64,000 nt of DNA from contig CM049316.1 in NCBI GenBank assembly GCA_026874595.1, forward strand, positions 4,912,339 to 4,976,338, read 5' to 3'. Each line of letters opens with the position of its first letter. Positions within the stretch are counted from its first letter, which is position 1. The notes under the pieces were generated by a model that saw only the letters and a list, made by a program, of their open reading frames with translations, did not search any database and was not told the origin of the DNA. Made by a program: the position numbers and the translations under genes. This DNA comes from Sipunculus nudus. Taxonomy: Eukaryota > Annelida > Sipuncula > Golfingiida > Sipunculidae. Shown in pieces: positions 34,380 to 44,880 of the stretch.

Positions 34380-36310
34380 TGTTTTCACTTGTCTTTTGAA
34401 ACCGTTATAGTTATCACACATGCAGAGTTCTAAGGGGTAACTCGTTCCATAATTTTGGCGCAGAAATTGAAAAAGAACGATCACCATATGTTCTCGTTTG
34501 AGCAGCTGGTTGACACAGAAGATACTGGTCACTAGTGGGTAAACTGCGTGATGGCTGGTATGGCAGCACAAGCTGAGCTTGTTAGCTATGAGCACAACCG
34601 TAAACACATAGATTTGTGTATGGGAAAGCTCTTTGAAGCTTATTCTCTGTACACAGACAGCCAGTGGAGTTGCTGAAGGATGTCTGAAATGCTATCTCGT
34701 TTTCTTTTCCTTTCTACAATCCTAGCTCCAGTGTTGGGCGGACGCTGAAGCTACTTCGTAACGGATGCCGGGATATTAATCAGGAGCGAGTTTCAGTTGT
34801 CAAGCCTAAATGTAACTAGAACATCAGCAGAAGCTAACAAAAGTCCTCAACCAAAAGATCAGTGTTTATAAGCGGTAACAGAAACAAGTACGAAATATTT
34901 GTTCTCACATGGATGTATATCTGTACATGTCTCAGTTATATTTTTAAACTGGAGAGGTATGTACCATGTTTCATGACAATCCACCAAATGCTTCTTGAGA
35001 AATAAGCTCCTAAGTTTTACTCTATTCTAAGCTATGCGACCTTGAAAGGTAGGTCAAGGTCACCCATCCTTAAACAATACCAACATTTTGTCAATATACA
35101 TCTTCACCGAAGAAATAAAATTCCGACAGTGAATCCTTTTAGAGTTATCCCGCTCACAAGGCCAAAGATGAAAAATCCGAGAAAAATTCATTATAAATCA
35201 GAAATCGTAGGTGGCGCCCCCTATTTAGTGCAGCAGGTACAGACCACCATTCCCTATAATTATCGTAAGTTTTGTAAAAATCCACTGAATGGATCCTGAG
35301 AAATAAGCTCCTAATCGGCTCTAAAACGTATAAAAATAGGTCAAGGTCACCCATCTTTGAACTTCACCGAGATTTTGTCAATGTTTATCTTCACCAAGTA
35401 AATAAAATTCCTACAGTGAATTCTTTTAGAGATATCCCGCTCACAAGGCCAAAGTGGAAAACTCCGAGAAAAATTCATTAAAAATCAGAAATTGTAGGTG
35501 GCGCCTCTTTACTTGTGCAGCAGGTTCAGATCATCAGTGCCAATGATCATAGTAAGTTTTGTGAAAATCCACCCAATGGTTCCTGAGAAATAAGTTTCTA
35601 GGTGTTTTTCTATAATCTGCTCTAAAACGTAGAAGAAATAGGTCAAGGTCACCCATCCTCGAACTTGACCGAGATTTTGTCGAGACACATCTTCACCGAA
35701 GAAATAAAATTCCTACCGTGAATTCTTTGAGAGATATCCCGCTCACAAGGTAAAAGTTAACGGACGCCGGATGGACGGACGGATGGACAGCTTGGGTGAC
35801 GACAATAGCCCATCAGCCTAAGGGCTGAGGGCTAATAAAGGCGTGCACGAGATTTCCAGTTGCTTTTCTGGTATGCATGTGTCTGATGGCAGTAATTTTG
35901 TGCAGGTTGAAGTAGCAGGATTTGCACACGAACTTAACATGCTCCTCCATGATGGCTGCCTGGTAGAACCAACTACCAAGATTTCTCATGGTTGGACTAG
36001 CTGTGATAGGGCAACCACTAATGTCTATAGTGGAGGTCTTAACTTTGGAGCCGTGAGGATCATCAGTTCCGTCTTGTCACCATTTAGCTTCAGTTTATTT
36101 CTCACAATCCATTCACCAACTTCAGTGATATACAACTGAACTGAGGCCATAGCTGAGTGAATCGAAGGATCGGTTTTGAAACTGAAGGTCAGGTAAATCT
36201 TGGTGTCGTCTTGGTGTGTACAGATTTAATTGGATACTGTGTCTGGTCACGATATCGTATATGGGGCTAGTGTACAAGGAGAAGAGAAATGTCTCTGGAG
36301 TTTGGGACAG
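34380..36310 (-). pseudogene. CR1/L2-type LINE, RT C-terminal half, split by an insertion
   Basis: Read right to left, the right part (36300-35840) shows a broken palm region followed by VGEWIVRNKLKLNGDKTELM near 36020-36090 and VKFVCKSCYFNLHKITAIRH near 35880-35950. After the inserted element, the left part gives the INIPA stretch, DSISDILQQLHWLSV and the CR1/L2/Jockey-like C-terminus PYQPSRSLPTSDQYL, TYGDRSFSISAPKLWNELPL (34425-34560). This order is that of CR1/L2-type pol proteins ('LKLNxDKTE', 'LHWLPV', 'FSxxAPKLWNxLP'). Stops and frameshifts are present, and the 5' half and endonuclease are missing, as is usual for 5'-truncated LINEs. It is absent from copy A. Confidence 0.85.
34814..35835 (+). 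mobile_element. Helitron-like/pearl-like non-autonomous element, copy 1
   Basis: About 1022 bp. It starts AACTAGAACATCAGCAGAAG and holds three tandem core units of about 288-303 bp, each with AGGTCAAGGTCACCCATC. It then has GTTAAC, a degenerate GGAC(GGAC) run, and the terminal hairpin AGCCCATCAGCC/GGGCTGAGGGCT ending CTAA. The same architecture is repeated on the other strand at 51325-52353. Terminal hairpin, CTRR-like end and core satellite units resemble bivalve 'pearl' elements or non-autonomous Helitrons. It interrupts the CR1/L2-type LINE, so it is younger than that LINE. No coding capacity. Confidence 0.7.
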
Positions 36311-37686
36311 AAGTAAGACTGATATCTAGATAGTAACCGCCATGTGCGTTGCACATCTGTTAAAGGCCATAGGGTTATACTGGAAGTCATTTAGCGGCTG
36401 TTGTGTTATATGACTTTGCTCGTTTATGTGCATTTTGTGATGAATTTCAGGAAATGATAAAAGTGTGCAAAGAATTTGATCAAGAATCAAAAGAACTCAT
36501 AATGGTAAATTGTATAATATTTATATGACTCCATGTGTACGTCCTGCACTTGAGTATCCCACTAAAATGGGAGGGAAATGTTCATTATGTGTGTATGTAT
36601 ATGTAATTTATAACTTATCTGGTAAAGTGGATATACCGAGAAAAAAATGTAACTTCGCAACCCTTTCAACTGCTATACATTGAATACACTATTTCATAAG
36701 TCATGTTTACCATTTTACGGATATCAAACTTTGTGTCCTAATAACAAGACAATAGACGCTGTGTCCACAACGTACAGAATCGCTTTACGTACGGTAAGGC
36801 GACTTCTTAGAAATTCACATTCAGGTGTTATGTACGGGATCAGTGGCTCGAAACAAATAACTGGAATGTAAAAATGGATTCAGAAGCAATTGTCAATTAT
36901 ATTGCAGACAGAGCAAAATACAATTGAACTTGTGAGTCCAAATATATAGTTCCTAAAAGATTTTGCGGAGCTGGTCAGATAATTTTGGGCTAAAGTTTCT
37001 ATGATGATATATATTAAAATTATATAATATCTGCCTATCTGCAATGCTATAGCATAGGTGCGCGCCTTTGTTGGTCTTTTAGTGATTACTATATTTGTGT
37101 TATTACACTTAAGGCATTTCTTAATTTCCCGTTTTGTAGAAGCACCATATATATTTACCTTAAGATGCATTAGGTTAAACAGGTTTATATATTAATCAAA
37201 GGTCAGAAAGCAAAGGTTAGCATTACCAAAAATAAAATGGACAGTGTTTGTAAAGGTTATTTTAATTGGTTAATCATTGCCTAACCTTTGCTAAAAAATT
37301 GACACCAATGGAATTGCATCGAAATTGTGAAATACGTAGATACACAACTCCCTTTTTCTTGAACCTTCTCTTATTAATATTAAATAAATATGTATGATTA
37401 TATGATAATATAATAAAAATGGTCCTGATATTTCTCAAGAATAATATTAGAATTTAGGTGTTAACTTGTTTGAAAGACATAAGTTCAGCGCGGGCGATTT
37501 CTAAGTGTTATATAGAAGTTTACGTGAACTGGTCCTGTGTATGTCATTTAAACGACAGGAGTAAATGGTATATATAATCGGTTCCAACCATGACTGTCTA
37601 AAACCTTTGCATCATCTAAAGAAATGAAAGCAAAATATAATGTATACATATCCTTGGTAATCATGAAATAAGGTTCATTCACGTAC

Positions 37687-37798
37687 CCAGACGAAGATTG
37701 AGGGCTCTGGTCGCGTTCACCACGCAGTACTCTGCCATGTCGGACGCCGAACAGAAGAAAAACGAACGCTGATTGGTCGCCATGTTGAGGATCCAGCC
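37687..37798 (-). CDS. Exon 'b', copy B, of an unrecognised cysteine-containing protein
   Basis: A 112-nt exon with acceptor GGTTGACAG and donor G|GTACGT, phases 0 in and one base out. It encodes GWILNMATNQRSFFF, CSASDMAEYCVVNATR and ALNLRL. Compared with copy A (3783-3894): same borders, 10 base changes, 6 replacements (for example M/T, A/V, T/I, N/Y) and three silent codon changes. It joins in phase to exon 'a' (38302-38398). The next exon must start needing two bases. 27014-27342 satisfies this; 29648-29763 does not unless another exon lies between. Family unknown. Confidence 0.6.
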
Positions 37799-37839
37799 CT
37801 GTCAACCATGCACAAATGGTAATATCATAGTAAACTTAT

Positions 37840-38035
37840 ATTAGTCAAATACCACATACAAATATCAACTTAAAGTAAAATTAGTCAGAGGCAACGTACC
37901 AATATCGACTTGAACTAACATTAGTCAGAGGCCACATACCAATATCTACTTAAAGTAAAATTAGTCAGAGGCCACATACCAATATCAACTTTAAGTAAAA
38001 TTGGTCAGAGGCCACATACCAATATCAACTTTCAT
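37840..38035. repeat. About 40-50-bp tandem repeat, about 5 units
   Basis: Units contain AATATCAACTTAAAGTAAA + ATTAGTCAGAGGCCACATACC. Copy A has one equivalent unit only (3907-3955), so the array arose in copy B. It lies in the intron between exons 'b' and 'a'. Confidence 0.9.
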
Positions 38036-38243
38036 TTTACTTAAATCGGCATCCATTTCTTCTGGTGTTGTACGGTTTAACTGATTTTGTCATGTTTACC
38101 TAATTATTTATAACTTTTATAATCCTTCTAAATTACATGGCAAAAAAAACGTCGTAATAATAGTCCATGGCCATAATGTCTGTTATGAAAGAACCAGAAC
38201 ACTGTCTTCAATCATGAGGTGCGTGCTGATGTAACAGCATAGG

Positions 38244-38246
<3 letters not shown>

Positions 38247-38285
<39 letters not shown>
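38247..38285. repeat. (GA)n microsatellite
   Basis: 39 bp of uninterrupted GA, about 17 bp from the exon 'a' donor on its intron side. In minus orientation this is a TC tract downstream of the donor. Confidence 0.95.
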
Positions 38286-38287
<2 letters not shown>

Positions 38288-38301
38288 TCGTTTGGTCTCA
38301 C

Positions 38302-38398
38302 CTTTGAAAAGATCCAGTCATCCAGATCACTTGAACTTTTGTATAACCTGATCCTATCTCCCGGGAATGAACTGTACGATTTCATAAAAGTGATTTCT
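38302..38398 (-). CDS. Exon 'a', copy B, of an unrecognised protein
   Basis: A 97-nt exon with acceptor TTCTTTCAG and donor AAG|GTGAGA, identical in borders and phase to 6027-6123. Its 32 codons contain FMKSYSSFPGDRIRLY and SDLDDWIFSK. Thirteen residues differ from copy A, yet the frame is intact. With exon 'b' it gives 69 residues of one continuous domain-like stretch. A candidate upstream exon (49597-49657) leaves in the phase this exon needs. No known family was recognised. Confidence 0.6.
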
Positions 38399-38817
38399 CT
38401 GAAAGAATGAACTAAAATTATATTTATTGAAAAAGGTAATGAAAGTGGCAGTTGTTCACATCGATCGGGTCACAGCAGCCAGACCATGCAGTCAGGAATA
38501 TGTTCTTCAGTCAGATGTATATTTAAGTCATCGGGAAGAAATAGTAAAAAAATGTAAAAGCCGTGATTACTTACAAATCATTAAACTAAATGTTATGAAT
38601 TCACAATTAAGACAAACCTGTATTTGCTAACAGACCCTTAAAGGTGATATAATTGGTCTGCAGCTTAATAGACATAAACCGATCTTACCAGAGATAGTTT
38701 GAACAAAACCAGGTAATCTCGTTCTACTAAAAGTTTCAAAAGTATGTGTGGCTTTATCAGACCAAAACCACAACGAAGGAAAACTGCAAAAATAGTATCA
38801 GTATCTCAAAACCAAGT

Positions 38818-39489
38818 GAACTCACCCGTCACGTTTCTGGCCTCCTGAAACATAACGTTAACTCACTTATTGCGCTGGAGGCACCCTGACCATAAGATCA
38901 ACTCACTGGTTACGCTTTAAGCATCCCAAAACTTAAAGTCAACTCATTCAATTTGACACATAAAGTCAACTCTGTCGTAACGCTGGAGGTATCCTTACCC
39001 ATAAAGTCAATTCCCTTGTAACACTGGAGGCTACTTGGCTCATTAATTCAATTCTCTCGTAACGCTGGAGGCACCCTAACCAATAAAGGCCACTCTCTCA
39101 AAACGGTATAGACGGGTCTAAATATTAATAACACCCAACAAATTGCAAGATTTTTTTATGGTGATTTTCTGTGCTATAGGAACAACTAAACAATATATCA
39201 AAATTTTGCCAAAATTGGACTCCGGGAAAGTTGTTATTTTTAAGTTGGTGTCCATGATGGCCACCAAGCCCCTTAACTGGCCATGAATCATTTAGTATTC
39301 ATCATATAGTTGTAATTTTGGTAACTTTGACTAGATTTTTTGGGTCCGGAAATCCATTTGGATCAATAAAATAAGTAAATCTTTATATTACTGGCACAAC
39401 CAAGGTGGCGTCCAAAATGGCCGCTAGGTCCTTTAAATGGCATGAAATCATTCCTTTATCATCGTAGAGTTGTTATTTTGGTAACATCT
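38818..39489 (+). repeat. Left arm of a large inverted repeat
   Basis: The outer part (38818-39110) holds about 45-bp units (AAGTCAACTC, TAACGCTGGAGGCACC). The inner part (39130-39489) carries AGACGGGTC, CCCAACAAATTGC and two about 160-bp units with AATGGCC motifs. All of this reappears in reverse complement and in the same order at 44880-46000. The arm is cut at its inner edge by the LTR starting at 39492. Confidence 0.75.
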
Positions 39490-39491
39490 AC

Positions 39492-39632
39492 TGTAATGTC
39501 ATGTATCTAATGCATTTCCGTACGGCGCTGCCACCTACCTATGAACGTGGAACTATATTTTAGGCTACATTATAATCGGTATTGAAGCATGGCCGGCTTG
39601 TATTTTGTGTCTCTCAAATATGTAATATAACA
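39492..39632 (+). repeat. 5' LTR of the 39.5-kb gypsy element
   Basis: About 141 bp, starting TGTAATGTCATG and ending TATAACA. It is followed directly by TGGTACAGGATCGGGG, which would be the primer-binding site. The start resembles 41411-41480. Confidence 0.6.
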
Positions 39633-39666
39633 TGGTACAGGATCGGGGTAAAATTGATAGCACACG

Positions 39667-39798
39667 ATGGAAGGAAGCTTCAAACCCCCGAATAACTTGA
39701 GTTTACAAGGAAACCCCTCTGGACACTCGTGGAGGTGGCGGCAAAGATTCGAATTATTTTTAGCAGCTCAAGAAGCCGAGGGAACACCGGATGCCATA
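39667..39798 (+). pseudogene. Gypsy gag N-terminus, interrupted
   Basis: It starts with MEGSFKPPNNLSLQGNPSGH, then WRWRQRFELFLAAQEAEGTP. This is the usual opening of Ty3/gypsy gag ('PP.L.LQGN...W..W.QRFE.YL.A'). It is cut after codon 44 by the pogo-like terminus at 39801. Nothing of the rest of gag is seen. Confidence 0.7.
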
Positions 39799-39800
39799 TA

Positions 39801-39880
39801 CAGTCGGACCCCGTTAATCCGGCACCATCGGGGATTAGGAATTATGCCGGATTACGCAGTTTGCCGGATTACGTATCAGG
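39801..39880 (+). mobile_element. Terminus of a pogo/Tigger-like DNA transposon
   Basis: CAGTCGGACCCCGTTAATCC begins immediately after a TA dinucleotide inside gag. Later CCGGATTACG repeats are typical of this sort of end. The opposite terminus was not found before the gypsy sequence resumes near 40200-40340, so the element is truncated or its other end has decayed. No transposase recognised. Confidence 0.5.
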
Positions 39881-40324
39881 GACACCCACAGCTAAAAACA
39901 CAAACCCAGGGAAGAGCAATATTTGCCGTATCTGTGATTATAATTAAAAATGAATTATATTATGCATAAAGTAAAAATTGAGTGATAATAAAAGTAAATA
40001 AAACACTTCAAACAATGTGCAAATAAACTTTATTCAAAAGTTCCAGCAGAATGTATCGATACAAAAAATAATGCAAATCGGAGGAATTAGAGAATCATCA
40101 CCTATATACAATGTCCATATACATTTTTACACAGTGTGACTAGTTTTCACCAGGGTAAATGACTGAGTATTTAAGTATGATATATAGTATGAAATACCTG
40201 GAAAAATGAGATATTAATCAGGTTAAAAGAGTCGTGAAACCACAGAAAGCTGGCCAGAGACATGGAAAGTCAATTGGTGCTAACGGAAAATCAAACAAGA
40301 AAGATTTTACGTAAAGTCATGACA

Positions 40325-40755
40325 CGAGCTGCTGAGTCTAATGTCCGATTCTAAAATACAGTTCAAAGTCAGTGAAGTAGAATATATAGGTCACAGAATT
40401 TCTGCTGAAGGTCTGACCTGATGAGACAAAGATACAGGAAATACAAGTGAAACCCAGGCCTGTAGATATGCATGGGATACAGCGGTTACTGGGAGTTGTG
40501 AATTTCTTTTTATATTCAACGTATGTCATCAATCACAGAACCTTTAAGGAATCTGCTCAAAAAGGATAGTACTTGGCAGTGGCCACCTGAGCATGACAGA
40601 GGAGTAGAAAATCTGCAAGCTTGTCTGATAAATGAACCTGGTCTCTCTTTCTTAGATGAGAAGACAACCACAACAATAAAGTTTGATTCTTCATCCGCTA
40701 GAATGGGCGCATGTTTAATGCAACATGGAAGACCAGTTCTTATGCAACAATAAGT
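40325..40755 (+). pseudogene. Gypsy pol: RT end and RNase H start
   Basis: Frame pieces give VEYIGHRISAEGL, RPVDMHGIQRLLGVVNFF, then MSSITEPLRNLLKKDSTWQW, and FDSSSARMGACLMQHGRPV, the RT connection and the first RNase H strand (Asp-Ser-Ser replacing the common Asp-Ala-Ser). A stop follows at 40751. The remainder of RNase H is missing. Confidence 0.85.
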
Positions 40756-40829
40756 GCAAGGCAAGAGACAGATCAGTAATCTGCTGGCCGGGAATATCTA
40801 GAGATATTTAGAACACTGCTTCTTGTAGT

Positions 40830-41410
40830 GCATGTGCAGAGTACCAAAGACAAAATACAAGAGAACCATTAATTCCAAACAAAATACCGAATAGACCATG
40901 GAAAACACTTGGATGTGATTTATTTGAGTTGGGTAAAGAGGACTCTGTTAGTCGGCGATTACTACTCGGAGTACCCAAAGAGTAACTTAGAGAATAAGAC
41001 AGCAAGAGTAGTGAGTCAACATCTCAAAACCATCTTCAGTAGACATGGCATACCAGAGACGGTTATAGCTGACAATATGGCTTTCCTAAGTCAAGAAATA
41101 CACTCATTTGCAGATAAGTGGAGCTTTACACTGAAAACCTCAAACCCAAGGTACCCTAAGTCCAATGGAAACAGAGAGAGAGAGCTATAGGGACTGTCAA
41201 ACAGCTAATGGGCAATACAACGATATCAGGTAGCAGTCCAGAGGTAGCTTTGCTGGCATATCGAAACACTCCAGTGTCTGATTTACATCACTCTTTAGCA
41301 CAACTATAGATAAGCAAAATGCTACAAGAGAAAATTGTCCCAACATAACTATAAATGCCAAAGATTGTGAAAGATGCAACAGCTCAGTTGAAACAGCGTC
41401 AAAATAAACA
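40830..41410 (+). pseudogene. Gypsy integrase core, broken
   Basis: Pieces include CACAEYQRQNTREPLIPNKI, PWKTLGCDLFELG, then DYYSEYPKSNLENKTAR, LKTIFSRHGIPETVIADN, and TSNPRYPKSNGNRERE, then VALLAYRNTPVS. This is the zinc-Cys pair and the D,D,E core, with frame changes near 40930 and 41185. It ends abruptly at the 3' LTR (41411) without the C-terminal barrel. Confidence 0.85.
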
Positions 41411-41504
41411 TGTCACGTCATGTATCTCATGCATGTCGGTGCGGTGTGTCACATCCCTAAGGTATGAACGACCATCGAATATGGCCCACTGAGTCAACTT
41501 ACAG

Positions 41505-42175
41505 TAATCGATCACGAATCTGATCCTTCCGTCTGGTTTACGCAGCATAATGCACGGTGACGCAAAACTCGCCTCTGACTTCTCGATTATGCCCAACTCT
41601 AACATCTCGTTGATATCCGAACGCATAGTCTCTCTCAACTCAAACGAACACGGTACGGTTTCGACTTCATGGGTGTATCGGGCGTGAGTCGAATTTGATG
41701 ACTTCGGTGAGTTTGGAAACATCTGTGGATACTTCCTCATACTGGTTCAACAGATTGTGTATCTCGCGACGTTGTCGCTTGCTTAGCTCGGCATTTACCC
41801 GAACGTCACGTTCAGTTTGGCTGCCACCGTTGACGTTAACGATACGTGGGAGATTTCGTCTACTCCATCGAGGTTTACTTCTCCAACTAAGGGAGATTCG
41901 GCTTCACATGATTATCCAGTTCTCATAAGTATCCGGTTCTTCGTTCATACTCAAGGTGACCGTCATTAAGACATTCTGAGGATCAGCCTTGGTCTGATAT
42001 TGTTTCAGCATATTCACATGGAAGGATTTGACCTTGTTATTGACCTTGACCCAATAGTCAAGGTCACATACTTCCCTACAACGCTGTAGGAGCCTTTCCA
42101 CTGGACTAGCAGTTTTTTCTCTCCGCCGGGAGGAGTAACAACACTTCATCCCCGAGCCCTTTTATTAATCTGCAT
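41505..42175 (-). pseudogene. Gmr1-like gypsy fragment: integrase C-terminus followed by RT N-terminus
   Basis: Read right to left, the integrase C-terminal barrel comes first: GDEVLLLLPAERKKLLVQWK, then DYWVKVNNKVKSFHVNMLKQ (about 42140-41995). About 90 codons later an RT start follows: RQRREIHNLLNQYEEV, then DINEMLELGIIEKSEASFAS, PCIMLRKPDGRIRFVIDYCK (about 41780-41505). Integrase therefore precedes RT, the order known for Gmr1-type elements. Several stops and frameshifts lie in the linker. RT ends at the 'DYxKL' motif where the other element's LTR begins. Confidence 0.8.
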
Positions 42176-42179
42176 GGAC

Positions 42180-43540
42180 ATCTGTATTAGGCTTTTGGAA
42201 TTCTCTTGATTCCATGAGTACTACAACTTCGAGGGTTTTCCTCTCTGGAGCTTCCAACATGCTTTATCGGCTGTCCTTTTTTAATTACTTGCAAATTTTG
42301 GGCGACTTCAACGTAAACGATATTGGCAAAACATAGTTTTGAAAGCATTCCTTCCTTACTTTCTTTTGCCCAACCTGAGTTCCAGATATAGGTGTTGCTT
42401 TGGAATGCTCCATAGAGATGAGGTCCTATCCAGCAAAGATGAGATTTTGCAATCCCTGTCTCTGTGATGCACGCAAAGATCTTCACAGAAATAGACAAGA
42501 TGATATACCTTTCTCTAATAAGCCGTCTAATGTGTTGTTCTTATTGTTAATAGTGAAAGGAATAACTATGGTATCATTGACCTCTTCCTCCCAGATGTTC
42601 CGTTAAATTGCAGATCATATTGCCGAGGGTAGCTTTCATAACCTCCTGTAGTATGTGACAATGGCAAGCGATTCGATGGTAGGTTGCTAGTGGATAAGCT
42701 CCAGTGTCTCTGCTATGACTGTGGAAAGTCTATATATGAGTTAATGAAAGAAATGTAAATTCTCTCATTGATGACATTCTTCATTTTTAATGGTACAGAC
42801 AGTTTGTATGGAGGAGGGACTGTCTGCAGGTTCCATGTGCTGCTTTGATGGAGTTGACGAAAATGTAGAGGTCTAAGTTTTAGCATGGTGCTGGATTTTG
42901 TCAGATTTTTACACTCACTATGCTTACTTCTTCCTTCAATGTGCTGCTTGGGCCTGACTATTCAGATCCTCAAACCAGTTCTTTTTGTGGAATTGAAAGA
43001 CATTCTGCAGTTATTGAAGGCGTTTGTGCATCCTCAAACAGGTATTCTTGGTTTACCCTTTTGGGAGCCGGATGATGACCACTTCTCCTTAACCAATATT
43101 TTAAAATGGTTTCCGTTTTGTTTACCAGCTCCTGACAGAGTTCCATGGGAGGTCAGCATATTTTCCAGGCTAGTGACAATTAAAAACGGTTTAAAATATA
43201 TATTTGTTTCAAATAATCAGTACTGGATGTTACATGGGACCAGGTTATTTCCATGTAGACAGGTTAGTGTTCAGTGTAAGGATCTATTTGATCAGGCGGT
43301 GGTGTATCTAATACCCATGAATCTTCCTAAATATGTATGCATTATTTTAGCCTTGGATCTCGAAAGAAAAGGTTGCATCCTTCACTAAATCTTTCCGTCT
43401 TTGAATTAACTATTATATCATGATATAGTCTTGGAAAAATAGTGACATATATGTCAAAAACTACAGCATAATCAATCAGTTGATTCCATTTCTGACAAGC
43501 AAGGATGTAGTCTTCTGAAGTTGTAACAGGTTCCCTTTTT
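42180..43540. other. No recognised gene; 167-codon open frame of unknown nature
   Basis: The plus frame at 42885-43388 stays open for 167 codons (hydrophobic start, WEPDDDHFSLTNILKW in the middle) but matches no domain I know and has no counterpart in the window. The region sits between transposon fragments and inside the large inverted repeat, so it may be part of that element. The call stays open. Confidence 0.25.
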
Positions 43541-43544
43541 ATTG

Positions 43545-44265
43545 TGTGACACGGGCGTAACTCGTGTTGTAGCGCCCGTGTCTGGCCGCGTGTTACACTC
43601 TCAGTTTAATCCGTTCTGGTTGAACTCTCGTTGTCATGCAGGCTTGGGGTTTTCTCGCTTGGCCGAGCCGGGGCGGGCTCACGTTTGGACCCTGATATGT
43701 TGAGGCACGGCATTCGTTGTTCTGGTATGTTCTTTGAACGTGTGTGCTGTGTTAGATTCTTTGGAATGTTCGGGCAATGGAAGGTTCTCGGCTGGAGGTG
43801 AAAAGTTATAAATAGGGGGCTGTGTTTTAGAGCCGAGAGAGAGGTGAGAGAATATTCCAGCGGACACAGACGTGTGGGACCTATCCGATTATCCAGTAAT
43901 TTCAGGGATTCTACTATGACTAACACTTTACAGTTTAGTGCTGCCTGTCTCAAGTTTACTTTCTGGATTGTTACAAGAGGTTTACATGTTATTCTCCGAG
44001 AGAATTCGTGTGAACTGTTCGGCGGCTTATATATTTTAAGGGACTTATCGTTGAGACGGTGGTGGTATCCAGATACTGTGCACTTTGTTTATTTTACTGT
44101 GTGATTGTATTGATTTGTTGTTATATCGCTGTTATACTGTGTAATTGTATTGATTTAGTGTATTGTAATGTTAGGGTTGTTTAAGAATAAATTATAGTTA
44201 TTTGTTAACAAAAAAAACACTGACTAATTCATTCCCCTCGACATCTCACGCTGCCTAGTGTTACA
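43545..44265 (+). mobile_element. Probable solo LTR with promoter and poly(A) signals
   Basis: About 721 bp starting TGTGACACGGGCG and ending GTGTTACA. Near its start a perfect 10-bp inverted repeat (GACACGGGCG ... CGCCCGTGTC) forms a hairpin. A TATAAATA box lies at about 43808-43815 and AATAAA at about 44185-44190, the spacing expected of an LTR U3-R-U5. No second LTR or coding region flanks it and no clear target duplication was found. Confidence 0.6.
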
Positions 44266-44880
44266 GAATCTGATTTTTTTATCTCCTTGACAAAATTTGT
44301 GTTTATCACGCATACCTGATCTGTTGATATTAGGTTCCGTAACAAAGTTTGTTCATAGCTGCTGCTTAATAGAACGATATAGTTGTAGGAGTTTAAAACT
44401 ATACAAACGTTTTTGGACCTGGGAAACAAGACGCATGCAGCATTCAATACAGCAAGAGATTGGAAGATCAACGATGGTAATTTTGCACCTGACTTTGATC
44501 AGATAATTAAAAACCTCATACAAATAAATGTGATTTCAATGATGACGCTCCTGTGCGATCCAAATCAAGTTGTCCCAGCTATTTTGTTCCTCTGAGTCTT
44601 AAAGCAAACAATTTTATAACCGAACTAAAAAATATGTGGCAGTTTTAGCCGGTTTTAGTGTACTCGGGCCATATTTTGCCCATTGTTTGATATTTTAGAA
44701 TGTCCGAATTATCAAGGATTGACTACTGGTCTTAAATTCCCATTTTAGACACTAACACTGAGTCATAAACGGTCGTCAACGATAAAACATTAACCATTTT
44801 TATGTGAAATTATACGGCTGACATCTTGAATACTAATTGAAGTAAAGGCTACCTGAAAATTCAAGTTTATTCTCTAACAT
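44266..44880. other. Inner part of the inverted-repeat element, no gene recognised
   Basis: Sequence between the solo LTR and the right arm. Short open frames on both strands (44229-44471 minus, 44413-44595 plus) lack known domains. Confidence 0.3.

Larger units (their letters stand above)
30420..38550. repeat. Segmental duplication, copy B (partner of 1-6300)
   Basis: Colinear, same-strand match to copy A, expanded to about 8.1 kb by two 24-bp arrays, a (ATA)n run, a LINE with a nested 1.0-kb element, a 40-bp array and a (GA)n run. It carries exons 'a' and 'b' and the uninterrupted hAT target site. Stretches without other features (30420-31870, 36330-37680) are this duplicated sequence and hold no recognised coding potential. 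Confidence 0.85.
39492..41500 (+). mobile_element. Ty3/gypsy retrotransposon, heavily deleted
   Basis: A 5' LTR (39492-39632) and a partial 3' LTR (41411-about 41500) share a TGT start and GTCATGTATCT.ATGCAT. A PBS-like TGGTACAGG follows the 5' LTR. Between them lie a gag start, an RT end and an integrase core in plus orientation, with the rest deleted. It sits inside the left arm of the inverted repeat and abuts an opposing Gmr1-like fragment. Confidence 0.75.

Noticed and set aside
29648-37798. Direct joining of exon 'b' to the FTP exon at 29648-29763
   Set aside because: Exon 'b' ends with one base of a split codon, whereas 29648-29763 needs two bases before it, so at least one more exon would be required. 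None was recognised.
42885-43388. 167-codon frame as a host gene
   Set aside because: It lies between transposon fragments, and no motif or transcription signal supports it.
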